Made by a program: the position numbers and the translations under genes. From Rhodococcus sp. IEGM 1381 (GTDB taxonomy: Bacteria; Actinomycetota; Actinomycetes; Mycobacteriales; Mycobacteriaceae), in the NCBI RefSeq assembly GCF_030056795.1, contig NZ_JASHKQ010000005.1, positions 124,001 through 188,000 of the forward strand: DNA of 64,000 nucleotides, in the 5' to 3' direction. Shown one piece after another: positions 55,041-63,145 of the stretch. The stretch's first letter is position 1. Each line of letters begins with the position of its first letter. Below the pieces are notes generated by a model. That model saw only the letters and a program-made list of their open reading frames with translations. It did no database searches and was not told the DNA's origin.

Positions 55041-56021
55041 TCAGTCCGCGTAGCGAACGCGCGGGTCCAGAGCGGCAGTGAAGATGTCGGTCAACATGCC
55101 GGAGACGAGCACCGACAGAGCCGTGAACAACGAGACCGCGAGCGTGATGTTGATGTCCTGACTGGTGATGCCGTAGATCAGCCAATCCCCCATGCCGTAC
55201 CAACCGAAGACGCGCTCGGTGAAGGTGGCACCGGTGATCACCGCGCCCATACCGAACGCGAACAGCGTCGCCATCGGGATCAGAGCAGTACGGAAACCGT
55301 GCTTGAAGATCGCGCGCCCGCGGGTGAGCCCCTTGCCGCGGGCCGTGCGGATGTAGTCCATGTTCAGCTCGTCGAGCATGGAACTGCGCATGTAGCGGCT
55401 GTAGCCACCGATGGTGAACAACATCAGGACGACGGTCGGCAACAGCAAATGCTGTGCGCGGTCGATAATTTCGTTCATCAGACCGGGGGCAAGCGTTGTC
55501 GACGTCTCACCGGTGTATTGGAAGAACTGACTGCCGGTACTCTGATTGACCTGCACAGCAAGGTATTTGAGAACCGGTGCCAGAACCAGGATCGGGGTGC
55601 TGATCAGGATGAACGTCACGACCGTCGCGACGTGATCGAAGATCTTGTACTGCCGGACGGCACCGTACGCACCCACGAGTGTTCCCAGTACCGCGCCGAG
55701 GACGGTGCCGAGTACTACCAACCGCAGCGAGACGAGGATGCGTCGCCACAGTTCGTCGTTGACCGAGCCGGCCGCGATGGTCTGACCGAAGTCACCGTGA
55801 AGGACTGCCCACAGCCACTTCAGATAGCGCAGCACGGGGTTGTCGTCGAGGTGCAACGCCGCGCGCTTGGCGTCGAGTACAGCGCTCGACGGCGGTGGAT
55901 TGCGACTGAGCAGATTGGACAGCGGATCGAACGTGAGCGAGGCCAGCAGGTAGGTCAGAAACGTCGCGATGAGCAGCAGAATGACGTAGTTCAGCAACCT
56001 CCGCGCAAGATAACCGCCCAC
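55041..56021 (-). CDS. ABC importer permease, DppB/OppB type (second system)
   Basis: This permease begins 'YLARRLLNYVILLLIATFLTYLLASLTFDP' and has the large extracytoplasmic loop and coupling segment 'MLDELNMDYIRTARGKGLTRGRAIFKHGFRTALIP', typical of OppB proteins. GTG 56021 with GGAAGG nine bases upstream fits the family N-terminus and gives 326 residues; an in-frame ATG at 56078 would add 19 residues. First gene of the second peptide importer operon. Confidence 0.9.
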   Translation of the reverse strand: MGGYLARRLLNYVILLLIATFLTYLLASLTFDPLSNLLSRNPPPSSAVLDAKRAALHLDDNPVLRYLKWLWAVLHGDFGQTIAAGSVNDELWRRILVSLRLVVLGTVLGAVLGTLVGAYGAVRQYKIFDHVATVVTFILISTPILVLAPVLKYLAVQVNQSTGSQFFQYTGETSTTLAPGLMNEIIDRAQHLLLPTVVLMLFTIGGYSRYMRSSMLDELNMDYIRTARGKGLTRGRAIFKHGFRTALIPMATLFAFGMGAVITGATFTERVFGWYGMGDWLIYGITSQDINITLAVSLFTALSVLVSGMLTDIFTAALDPRVRYAD

Positions 56022-56341
56022 GCGCAACCACCTTCCATCGAGCACCACGGCCGTGCCCGATGGCACCGCTCTCGGCATTGTTCACACCGCGTGTTACCTG
56101 CTTGTTTCGTTAGCGGTGGAAACAGACATTCCACAAGATAGCACCACGAATTCGCCTTTCGTTCACGGTAGCCGAACTCACTCCGACACATCGGACAATG
56201 CGGAAACCGCGGCGGCAGAACGAGTCTGACGAACAGGCACTCGTAGGGTCCCCTAATTCATCGGGCACCGTAACGAATTTCCGACAATGCGGACAGAACG
56301 AAAAGTAGGTGGTTGTTGTCGAGGTCGGTAGATTCTCGACC
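56022..56341. promoter_or_regulatory. Divergent intergenic region upstream of the second peptide importer
   Basis: About 320 bp lack a recognisable gene. The region should hold the promoters of the leftward importer operon and the rightward GIY-YIG-like gene. I see a small dyad GTGGAA-N7-TTCCAC at 56116-56134 and an 11-base direct repeat GACAATGCGGA at 56194-56204 and 56283-56293. Neither resembles the dyads at 11697 and 11849. Confidence 0.4.
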
Positions 56342-57298
56342 ATGCCGACTGATTCCACACCCGACGGGTTCGCCTTCGAGCGGTTCGATGTCATCGACAC
56401 CGGATCCATCGCCACGACATTCGCGGCCAAGGATCACCGATCCGGGCTGTACATCCTGTACTTTACGAACGCCGAGGCCTTCGTCGGATACTCCGACTCC
56501 GTTGCAGCCCAATTCGCCGCCGACCGCGACATCTGGGCGGACATCGAGTCGCTCCACTTCACCCCCGGGACCGAGGACAAGCTCGAGCAGTTGACAGCGC
56601 TGGTCTCGCAACTGACCGACCTGCGTCAGCGCCCGGCGGAGCCGACTGCGATCGGCGACGCACCGAGCGCGAAAACTGCACTACCGAAAGAACGCGCCAA
56701 GCGGGCAACGCTGCTGAACGCTGCCGTCGGGCAGAGTCGTCGACGGTTCTGGGACCTGTCCGACCACATCGCCTACCCCGCCATCCGCAGCATCGTGGCC
56801 GACTACATCAACTCCTCGATCCCCGACCCGGCGAACACCGAGAAGTACCTGTGGCAGATCAGCGCTCTACCGGACGCACAGGACGACAGCGGTCCTCGAA
56901 ATTTGCTGACGCTGACATGCGGAGGATTCGAGACCCTGCGAGTCGACGAGATCATGCACGACGACGACACGATCGAGCTGGACCTGCGCATCAACACCAA
57001 CGTTCCGCGCGACCGGACCGACGAGCAGCTCGAGGTCTCCAACGAGACCGTCAGCGCCGGACGCGGACCGTACCGGGACGAGCGCGTGTGGTCCTGGTCG
57101 ATCGACCTCGGGGCGCTGTTGGAAGAGGACGTGGACGTCGACCTGGGTATCGACGACGACACTTTCGACGACCTCGCCTACGGCCTCAATGCTCGCCTGA
57201 TGCGATCCGGAAATTCAACGGGCGCAGCGGCACACAACCACGATCTCGCGGCCGACCTACTCGCCGAGGCGTACCGGCAGCTGTTCGAGGCCGAATGA
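56342..57298 (+). CDS. Protein with degenerate GIY-YIG-like N-terminal domain
   Basis: The 318-residue protein has near its N-terminus 'SGLYILYFTNAEAFVGYSDSVAAQFAADR', spaced like the GIY-YIG nuclease core, but with GLY...FVG in place of GIY...YIG and Gln where the catalytic Arg is expected, so it is probably not an active nuclease. The rest contains 'QSRRRFWDLSDHIAYPAIRSIVADYINSSIPDPANTEKYLWQISALP', which I do not recognise, and a very acidic stretch ('EEDVDVDLGIDDDTFDD'). Its stop overlaps the next gene's ATG, so the two are co-translated. Confidence 0.65.
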   Translation: MPTDSTPDGFAFERFDVIDTGSIATTFAAKDHRSGLYILYFTNAEAFVGYSDSVAAQFAADRDIWADIESLHFTPGTEDKLEQLTALVSQLTDLRQRPAEPTAIGDAPSAKTALPKERAKRATLLNAAVGQSRRRFWDLSDHIAYPAIRSIVADYINSSIPDPANTEKYLWQISALPDAQDDSGPRNLLTLTCGGFETLRVDEIMHDDDTIELDLRINTNVPRDRTDEQLEVSNETVSAGRGPYRDERVWSWSIDLGALLEEDVDVDLGIDDDTFDDLAYGLNARLMRSGNSTGAAAHNHDLAADLLAEAYRQLFEAE

Positions 57299-57957
57299 TC
57301 GATCGGCTGTGGTACGTCTCGTACGGGTCCAACCTGCTGCGCGAGAGGTTCCATACCTACCTGACCGGATCCGACGAGCACTCGGAATTCGGTGCGCACC
57401 CACCGGCACCCTCGACGGCTCTACCTGCCGAACAGAAGTGGCTGTGGATCGACTATCCGCTGTATTTCGCGGGAGTCTCGCGGCGCTGGACGGGAGCATC
57501 CGCCTTCGTCTCGACGACGGTCGATGCTGCCAATCGATCTGTGGCGCACGGATATCTGATCGAACGAGCTCAGTTCGCTCATCTGGCTGCGGTCGAGAAC
57601 GTCGTCGCAGCCATCGACGTCAAGGCGACGGAGACGCTCGCCATCGGACAGTGGTCGCAGCTGGCAGTGGATCGCGAGGGCGAGAGCTTCCGCGGGAAAT
57701 ACGATGCACTGCTCAGGCTTCCGGACATCGACGGAAGACCCGCCTTCACACTGACCAGCTCGATCGTGCGGGAGCCCGGCGAACCGTCGAGCAGGTATCT
57801 TTCGACGATTCGCCGCGGGCTGCTCTCCGCAGACCTCGATCTGGACGTCGACGCCTACCTTGGCGAAGCCGCCCAACGGTCCGCGACGATCACTTCAGCG
57901 CATCGAGGTTCGTCTTCAGCAGGAGCACGTTGTAGTCCGACCACCGAGAAGCAGTGA
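57295..57957 (+). CDS. Gamma-glutamylcyclotransferase-like (YGSNL) protein
   Basis: The 220-residue protein opens with 'RLWYVSYGSNLLRERFHTYLTGSD'; the YGSNL motif is the hallmark of the GGCT/AIG2-like fold that makes 5-oxoproline or acts on gamma-glutamyl amines. The middle part ('LYFAGVSRRWTGASAFVST', 'GYLIERAQFAHLAAVEN') fits the same barrel. Start ATG 57295 overlaps the upstream stop. The last ~23 codons overlap the 3' end of the converging DUF4185 gene by 68 bp. Partner and substrate are unknown. Confidence 0.75.
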   Translation: MIDRLWYVSYGSNLLRERFHTYLTGSDEHSEFGAHPPAPSTALPAEQKWLWIDYPLYFAGVSRRWTGASAFVSTTVDAANRSVAHGYLIERAQFAHLAAVENVVAAIDVKATETLAIGQWSQLAVDREGESFRGKYDALLRLPDIDGRPAFTLTSSIVREPGEPSSRYLSTIRRGLLSADLDLDVDAYLGEAAQRSATITSAHRGSSSAGARCSPTTEKQ

Positions 57958-59158
57958 AGTACAGGTCTTTTCCGCTCGACATCGGATGAATGAACGGTGC
58001 ATAGATACCGCCGGCCGTCTGATTCGCGTCGAGGATGGTCTTCGGCGCGCTCCACGGTCCCTCGGGATTGTCGGCAGTGCGCGCAACCAACGTTCGTGAG
58101 TTCTCGTCCCCGTACATCATCACGTAGCGGCCGAGGTAGTCGTTCCACGCAACCGACATCTCGCTGACCGGACCCTTGACGATGGCGACGCTATCGCCGA
58201 TGTTCTTGGACCACTGCTTGATTGGATCAGGATCCTGCGTCGAGTACTCGTACGCGTCGAGATTCTCGACTTCGGCCGACGGAACTCGCGAGACGAAGGC
58301 ATCACCGAATCGTCCGTTGGGCGTGCCGAACTGGTACAAGGTCTCGCCGTCGCGGCTCAGCACGTAGGCACTCTGCTGGAATTTCCCCTGGCTCTCGTGG
58401 ACGTTGGTGAAGCCGGGGATCGTGACGCCCTTGTTGACGCGGATCGTCTTGGGATCCGTCGTCCAATTCTGGCCGTTGTCGGTCGATTTCGCCGTCGCAG
58501 AGTAGTTCGTGATCCAGCGACCGGGTGCGCCCCAGCTCTGCACCGACATGTAGTTGATGTACTGGGTGTCGCCGATCGCAATGGCCGCCGTGGGGATGGT
58601 CGTGTCCTCGACGCTCGGTAGCTTTGCGCTCGAGATGATCTCGGCGGCGTAGCGTGGATTGTTCCCCCGGACAACCGCACCCGAGGTTGTGTTCGCGGGG
58701 TCTGCAGGACCGATCTTGATTCCTTGGGAGAGATCGGTCGACGCCTTGTCCGACCGGAAAAGCGCATTGCTGCGCCACTGGGCGTTGCCGGATGAGCAAT
58801 CACCGAACGTGTCGCCGAACGCCATCAGGATCTGGCCGGAGCCGTTGTCCCAACTGATGCCCAGGTCGGTTCCCGACATCGCCAGGGTGTTGTAGGTGTC
58901 GTTGACGCTCTGCGGGCCGGTGACCCAGGCGATGCTTTGCGTATTGCCGGTGATCCGAGGAAGAGGCCCTTGCGGCCCCTGCGGGTTCTTTCCCGACATC
59001 CCGGCACTGCCCGACGACCCGAACAGCGGCGACGAGCCCGGCCCCCCGAGGCCACCACACGGCTCGGCCGAGACGGTAGGCGCGGTCAGAGCGCTGAGCC
59101 CGCTCACTGCCAGCGCCAGGACAGCCCCGACAGCGATCTGCCGACTACGTACACGCAT
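57890..59158 (-). CDS. Secreted DUF4185 protein, putative endo-D-arabinanase (GH183-like)
   Basis: The protein of about 422 residues has a Sec signal ('VGAVLALAVSGLSALTAPTVSA' then E-P-C) and a DUF4185 beta-propeller body: 'TLAMSGTDLGISWDNGSGQILMAFGDTFGD', 'FQQSAYVLSRDGETLYQFGTPNGRFGDAFVSRV', 'MSVAWNDYLGRYVMMYGDE', 'GGIYAPFIHPMSSGKDLYFTASRW'. DUF4185 has been linked to D-arabinan cleavage (GH183), relevant to arabinogalactan in mycolata; that activity is inferred. ATG 59158 is chosen; GTG 59170 is an alternative. Overlaps the converging GGCT-like gene. Confidence 0.88.
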   Translation of the reverse strand: MRVRSRQIAVGAVLALAVSGLSALTAPTVSAEPCGGLGGPGSSPLFGSSGSAGMSGKNPQGPQGPLPRITGNTQSIAWVTGPQSVNDTYNTLAMSGTDLGISWDNGSGQILMAFGDTFGDCSSGNAQWRSNALFRSDKASTDLSQGIKIGPADPANTTSGAVVRGNNPRYAAEIISSAKLPSVEDTTIPTAAIAIGDTQYINYMSVQSWGAPGRWITNYSATAKSTDNGQNWTTDPKTIRVNKGVTIPGFTNVHESQGKFQQSAYVLSRDGETLYQFGTPNGRFGDAFVSRVPSAEVENLDAYEYSTQDPDPIKQWSKNIGDSVAIVKGPVSEMSVAWNDYLGRYVMMYGDENSRTLVARTADNPEGPWSAPKTILDANQTAGGIYAPFIHPMSSGKDLYFTASRWSDYNVLLLKTNLDALK

Positions 59159-59300
59159 GGACGAACCCACCGTTTCCCGTGTGACCCACGATACTGATGT
59201 GACTGATGGGACGAGTGTTACGCAAATCTACTTATCGCGCAACAAATGAGGCGTGTCGGTGCTTGACAAATCGCCTACTGCGGGAATTACACTCGTGTGA

Positions 59301-59714
59301 TTACTGGCGGATCATGCGCGCGTGCGTCGTATCCAGGACCAGCAGCGCTACGCCCTGGACGACAACTGCCGTTCCGTGGCCCAACGCCTGGTCGGCAGTG
59401 ATCCGGCGGCCGAATCGAGGCTTCCTGACGGCGATGTGCGCACCGGTCGCGATGTAGAGGACGTCGAGGCCGGCGTTGATCCACAGCAGCTTGCTCAAGC
59501 TCGTGGAAGTCGGGACCGAGGAGTTGAGCGCCCCGGCGCCGGCGATCGCCAAATCGATCGCACCCCACCCGGCGGTCTGCTGACCGAACGCACGACGGGC
59601 AGGCGAGGTGCCGCGCAATGCCAACACCGTTCCGACGATCACACTTCCACCGCCCCACAACGTAAGGCGACGGCCGAGTCGCTCGGCGACGATGGGAGCT
59701 TCGATTGGAGTCAT
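59301..59714 (-). CDS. Small integral membrane protein (DUF6992-like)
   Basis: The 137-residue protein has about four hydrophobic segments ('LTLWGGGSVIVGTVLAL', 'GWGAIDLAIAGAGAL', 'LLWINAGLDVLYIATGAHIAV', 'GTAVVVQGVALLVLD'). The 'AFGQQTAGWGAIDLAIA' and 'INAGLDVLYIATG' pieces recall a family of small actinobacterial membrane proteins (DUF6992, from memory). No function is known. Single gene, preceded by 108 bp that also serve the secreted protein on the other strand. Confidence 0.75.
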   Translation of the reverse strand: MTPIEAPIVAERLGRRLTLWGGGSVIVGTVLALRGTSPARRAFGQQTAGWGAIDLAIAGAGALNSSVPTSTSLSKLLWINAGLDVLYIATGAHIAVRKPRFGRRITADQALGHGTAVVVQGVALLVLDTTHARMIRQ

Positions 59715-59822
59715 GGTTTCCAGTGTGCCGTGTTCGGCGGCAGGGCAGCTTCGTAACGCGAGGTCGGTTGCTGTCGATCCAGTGAGGACTGAGTATTCGT
59801 GCTCGAAACCGACGGAGCCACC

Positions 59823-60149
59823 ATGCTGAAGAAGATTCTCACCGGACTTGCGCTGGCGACCGGCGCCGCACTGCTCCTCGCGCCCACAGCATCCGCTGCA
59901 CCCGACGACAACCCGTTCGGTCCGAAGGACTCCACTTCGAGTTTCGTCAGCGCCTTCGACCCTGCGGCGTTCGGCAGCACCAAGTCGTTGATCATCAGCC
60001 CATTCGGGACGAGCATGCAGATCGACTGCTCGTCGTTCCATGGCCAGAGCTCGTGCACGCAAAACGGCCGTGTGCTGACCCAGGTACGAATCCCGGCCGG
60101 GTCTTCGGAATGGGACTACCGCATGCTCTACATCTACAACCCGTTCTGA
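59823..60149 (+). CDS. Small secreted protein of unknown function
   Basis: The 108-residue protein has a classical Sec signal (MLKKILTGLALATGAALLLA then PTASA-AP, cleavage after about residue 26). The mature domain of about 80 residues contains two cysteines (IDCSSFHGQSSC) that could form a disulfide. It resembles the short secreted proteins common in Corynebacteriales, but I cannot assign a family. Start ATG 59823 directly yields the signal peptide. A possible small lipoprotein gene overlaps its 3' end. Confidence 0.75.
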   Translation: MLKKILTGLALATGAALLLAPTASAAPDDNPFGPKDSTSSFVSAFDPAAFGSTKSLIISPFGTSMQIDCSSFHGQSSCTQNGRVLTQVRIPAGSSEWDYRMLYIYNPF

Positions 60150-60298
60150 TAATCGTCGGCCGCGCGCTCTGCGGACTGGCACTGCTTGCGCTCACCGGTT
60201 GCGCTGCAACGCAACCCGGGCCTGGCATCGCCGCAGCGGTGGACGTCACGCCGACGTCGTTCCCTCCGCCCCTGTACGTATTCACCGGGACCTGCTGA
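60110..60298 (+). CDS. Possible small lipoprotein
   Basis: The frame from ATG 60110 gives about 62 residues with a hydrophobic helix ending in lipobox LTGC ('ALCGLALLALTGCAATQ'), followed by a short Pro/Thr-rich tail ending in a cysteine. It overlaps the end of the secreted-protein gene in another frame and stops one base before the deformylase stop. The start is uncertain and there is no clear ribosome site; the lipobox is the main support. Confidence 0.45.
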   Translation: MGLPHALHLQPVLIIVGRALCGLALLALTGCAATQPGPGIAAAVDVTPTSFPPPLYVFTGTC

Positions 60299-60865
60299 TC
60301 ACCACCCGAACGGGTTCGAGTCGGATCCGGGCAGCCAACTGTTGCCTGGCCCCAACCACCCATTGGCTTTGATCATCTTCTTCGCTGCACGCTGGTTGCG
60401 GCCGATCAGGCGGTCGAGATACAGATGCCCGGCCAGATGGTCGCACTCGTGCTGCAGACACCGCGCCAGATATCCCTCGCCCTCGACCGTCACCGGATTG
60501 CCCTCCACATCGACCCCGGTGACGCGGGCCCACTCGGCGCGTCCAGTCGGGTACCGCTCCCCCGGGACCGACAGACACCCTTCGGTGTCTTCCGGGTCGG
60601 GCATCGTCTCCGGGATCGCCGACGTATCGAGCACTGGGTTCACCACGTGCCCGCGGTGCTGGACACCGCCGTCGCGCAGGTCGTAGACGAAAGCCGCACG
60701 TGGATCACCGACTTGATTGGCGGCGAGGCCGGCCCCGTGCGCGGCGGTGTTCGTCTCGAACAGGTCGGCCACGAACGCCGCCAGTTCCGCACCGAACTCG
60801 GTGACGGGAGTGGCTTGGGCCGTCAGCCGCGGGTCGCCGGCAATGAGGATGGGTCGAATCGCCAT
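60299..60865 (-). CDS. def: Peptide deformylase
   Basis: The 188-residue metalloenzyme has all three deformylase motifs: GAGLAANQ (44-51), EGCLS (95-99) with the metal-ligand cysteine, and HECDH (139-143) with the two metal histidines and catalytic glutamate. It removes the formyl group from nascent proteins. ATG 60865 is the natural start. It is divergent from the DUF2256/DUF3253 gene (22 bp). Confidence 0.96.
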   Translation of the reverse strand: MAIRPILIAGDPRLTAQATPVTEFGAELAAFVADLFETNTAAHGAGLAANQVGDPRAAFVYDLRDGGVQHRGHVVNPVLDTSAIPETMPDPEDTEGCLSVPGERYPTGRAEWARVTGVDVEGNPVTVEGEGYLARCLQHECDHLAGHLYLDRLIGRNQRAAKKMIKANGWLGPGNSWLPGSDSNPFGW

Positions 60866-60887
60866 GCGAGAAGGTTACTGTCGGAGC

Positions 60888-61283
60888 ATGGCTCGTTCTC
60901 GTCGCTCCCCCACGGCTCACCCCGCGGACAAGGTCTGCGCGTCGTGCGGACGGCGAATCGAATGGCGCAAGAAGTGGGAGAAGAACTGGGATGACATCAA
61001 GTACTGCAGCGACGCATGCCGGCGGCACAAGGTGAGCACCACCGACAAAGAACTCGAAGACAACATCCGGGCCCTGCTCGACGCCCGGTCCCGCGACGCC
61101 ACGATCTGCCCCTCCGACGTCGCACGAGCACTGTCCGACGACGGATGGCGCGAGTTGATGGAGCCGGTCCGCCGCGCTGCTCGCCGCATGGTCGACGCGG
61201 GAGAAGTCGAGATCACCCAGAAAGGATCCGTCGTCGATCCCTCCACGGCGAAGGGCCCAATCCGTATTCGTTGGAAGCGTTGA
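60888..61283 (+). CDS. DUF2256 and DUF3253 domain protein
   Basis: The 131-residue protein has an N-terminal zinc-ribbon DUF2256 ('VCASCGRRIEWRKKWEKNWDDIKYCSDAC', two CxxC-type pairs). DUF3253 follows ('ELEDNIRALLDARSRDATICPSDVARALSDDGWRELMEPVRRAARRMVDAGEVEITQKG'), a winged-helix-like biofilm-linked domain. The pairing is common in actinobacteria; the function is unknown. Divergent from def. Confidence 0.92.
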   Translation: MARSRRSPTAHPADKVCASCGRRIEWRKKWEKNWDDIKYCSDACRRHKVSTTDKELEDNIRALLDARSRDATICPSDVARALSDDGWRELMEPVRRAARRMVDAGEVEITQKGSVVDPSTAKGPIRIRWKR

Positions 61284-61329
61284 CCAACGCCGCAGAAACT
61301 TGTCGGTGGATGGGTATAGCTTTCGTGTC

Positions 61330-63138
61330 GTGAAGACATGGGGGGATGTGTTCGAGCTCGCGGACCAGGAATTGGTCTCCGAGCTCGCAGACGTGACCTC
61401 CCACGAAAATGCGCTTGCTGCAGCAAGATTGACGTTGCTCGCCGAGATCGACCGACGTGGTTTGGCGATGAAACTCGGACATTCTTCCGTCACGCGCTGG
61501 TATGCGCGGTCGGTTCGGATCACCGACGGATCGGCCGCCCGCCAGATGGAGGTCGGGTACTGGCTGACAGGCCGGCCCATCGTGTTGAATGCTCTCGCTG
61601 GTGGTGAGATTCATTCCGCGCACGCGACGGCGATCGCCGAGGGTTACGCCGTCGTTCTGGTGGCCGATCCGACGTTGGACGAGGACCACTGCGACGCTGT
61701 GGTCGCCGAACTTCTCGAGACCGCGATGCGCAGCACTGCCGGTCAGGTCACCTCGCGGGCGCAGGCGCTGGCGCATTCCGCGGCGGAAGACGCCCGTGCT
61801 CGACACGAGAAGGCGGAGAAGGAACGACGCGAACGAGAAAGGGAACAGGCAGGCAGGGACAACGCCGGGTCGAGCGCCACCGACACTATGGGTGGTTCGG
61901 GTGATGTAGGTGGCTCAGGTAATACAGATGGTTCGAACGATGCAGGAGGCTCGGGCACCGCAGGTGATTCCGAACCTGCTGGGCCCGAGCCTGTTCCGTC
62001 GGGACCACCGCCGGTGCCGGTGTCGGAGAATCCTAACCTGAATCGATTCGACGTTCATCCTCTAGCCAATGGCCGCTTCCACGTCGGCGGCGACGTCGAC
62101 CGGCTCCTCGCCGAGAAGCTGCTCACCGCCCTGTCTCCGTTGACTGCGCCGCGGCCGGGCCCCGGTGGCGAACGCGACCCACGTAGCCCGTCGAAGCGTC
62201 GCGCCGACGCACTCGATCAAATCCTCGACCGACACCTGCGCGGCAGTACCCGCGGGACGGCGGGTGGGTCGCGGGCGTCGGTGCATCTGATCGTCCCGCT
62301 GCGAGACCTGCTCACTCACGGCAACAAAGACCGATCCGCAAGCGCAACAACAGGTTCGACTGCACACGGTGCCGGTACTGACGGCATTACCCGCACCGGT
62401 GATTCCGACGCTGACCCCGATCGTGGCGCCGGTCGCCGCGTCAGCGGGAGCAGTGCTGGTGCCAGCGGCAAGTCACGAACCGGCGACGCCGAGGCGGTTC
62501 CCGATGCCGGCGCTGACGGCGGTCGCCGCGTCAGCGGGAGTGCTGGTTTCGGCGACAGTTCACAATCCGGTGCAGACGGCGGTCGCCGCGTCCGCGACAG
62601 TAGTACTGGTGCCGGCGACAGTTCACGATCCGGCGATACGTATGCAGGGGGCGAGGCGGCCGGTGGTGGTGCCGGGCAGAAGTCTGCACCCGAGCCCGGC
62701 GACGCCGACTGGCCCTTCAACCTCGACTGGACCGGCCCGATCAGTCGCACCCTCGCCGAGCTCCTCACCTGCGACGCCGACCTGACCCCGGTCATCGTCG
62801 ACGACCACGGCGTCCCCCTCGCGCTCGGGCGCACCACCAGACTCGCCAGCGACGACCAACGCATCGCCCTGACCATCCGCGATACCTGCTGCGTGATGTG
62901 CGGCCGACCGGCACAGTGGTGCCAAGCCCACCACGTGAAATTCTGGGAACACGGCGGCAGAACCGATCTGAACAACCTCGCACTGGTCTGCGGGGAATGC
63001 CACCGACTCGTCCACCACGGCGACTGGCAACTGATCATGGGAGACGACGGACACCCCTACGCCATCCCACCCGAATCCATCGACCTCAGAAGGCAACCCA
63101 TCCCCAGCTACCACCGACGAAAACGGCGGGCAGCCTGA
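61330..63138 (+). CDS. DUF222/13E12-family HNH endonuclease-like protein with Gly/Ser-rich inserts
   Basis: This protein of about 600 residues begins with a DUF222 helical region ('LADQELVSELADVTSHENALAAARLTLLAEIDRRGL', 'GGEIHSAHATAIAEG'). It ends with an HNH domain ('CVMCGRPAQWCQAHHVKFWEHGGRTDLNNLALVCGECHRLVH', with the zinc Cys pairs and H-H...N...H). Between them lie two low-complexity stretches: a Gly-Ser-Asp run after a charged coiled coil, and a longer region with repeated GGRRVSGS/GRRV units. Such genes are multicopy in actinobacteria. Start codon uncertain (TTG 61300, GTG 61306 or GTG 61330). Confidence 0.9.
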   Translation: MKTWGDVFELADQELVSELADVTSHENALAAARLTLLAEIDRRGLAMKLGHSSVTRWYARSVRITDGSAARQMEVGYWLTGRPIVLNALAGGEIHSAHATAIAEGYAVVLVADPTLDEDHCDAVVAELLETAMRSTAGQVTSRAQALAHSAAEDARARHEKAEKERREREREQAGRDNAGSSATDTMGGSGDVGGSGNTDGSNDAGGSGTAGDSEPAGPEPVPSGPPPVPVSENPNLNRFDVHPLANGRFHVGGDVDRLLAEKLLTALSPLTAPRPGPGGERDPRSPSKRRADALDQILDRHLRGSTRGTAGGSRASVHLIVPLRDLLTHGNKDRSASATTGSTAHGAGTDGITRTGDSDADPDRGAGRRVSGSSAGASGKSRTGDAEAVPDAGADGGRRVSGSAGFGDSSQSGADGGRRVRDSSTGAGDSSRSGDTYAGGEAAGGGAGQKSAPEPGDADWPFNLDWTGPISRTLAELLTCDADLTPVIVDDHGVPLALGRTTRLASDDQRIALTIRDTCCVMCGRPAQWCQAHHVKFWEHGGRTDLNNLALVCGECHRLVHHGDWQLIMGDDGHPYAIPPESIDLRRQPIPSYHRRKRRAA

Positions 63139-63145
63139 GAACAGG

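Noticed and set aside
62430..62640. Repeats that could suggest a CRISPR array
   Set aside because: The repeats are in frame, GC-rich, irregular in spacing and encode Gly/Arg/Ser-rich protein inside the HNH gene.
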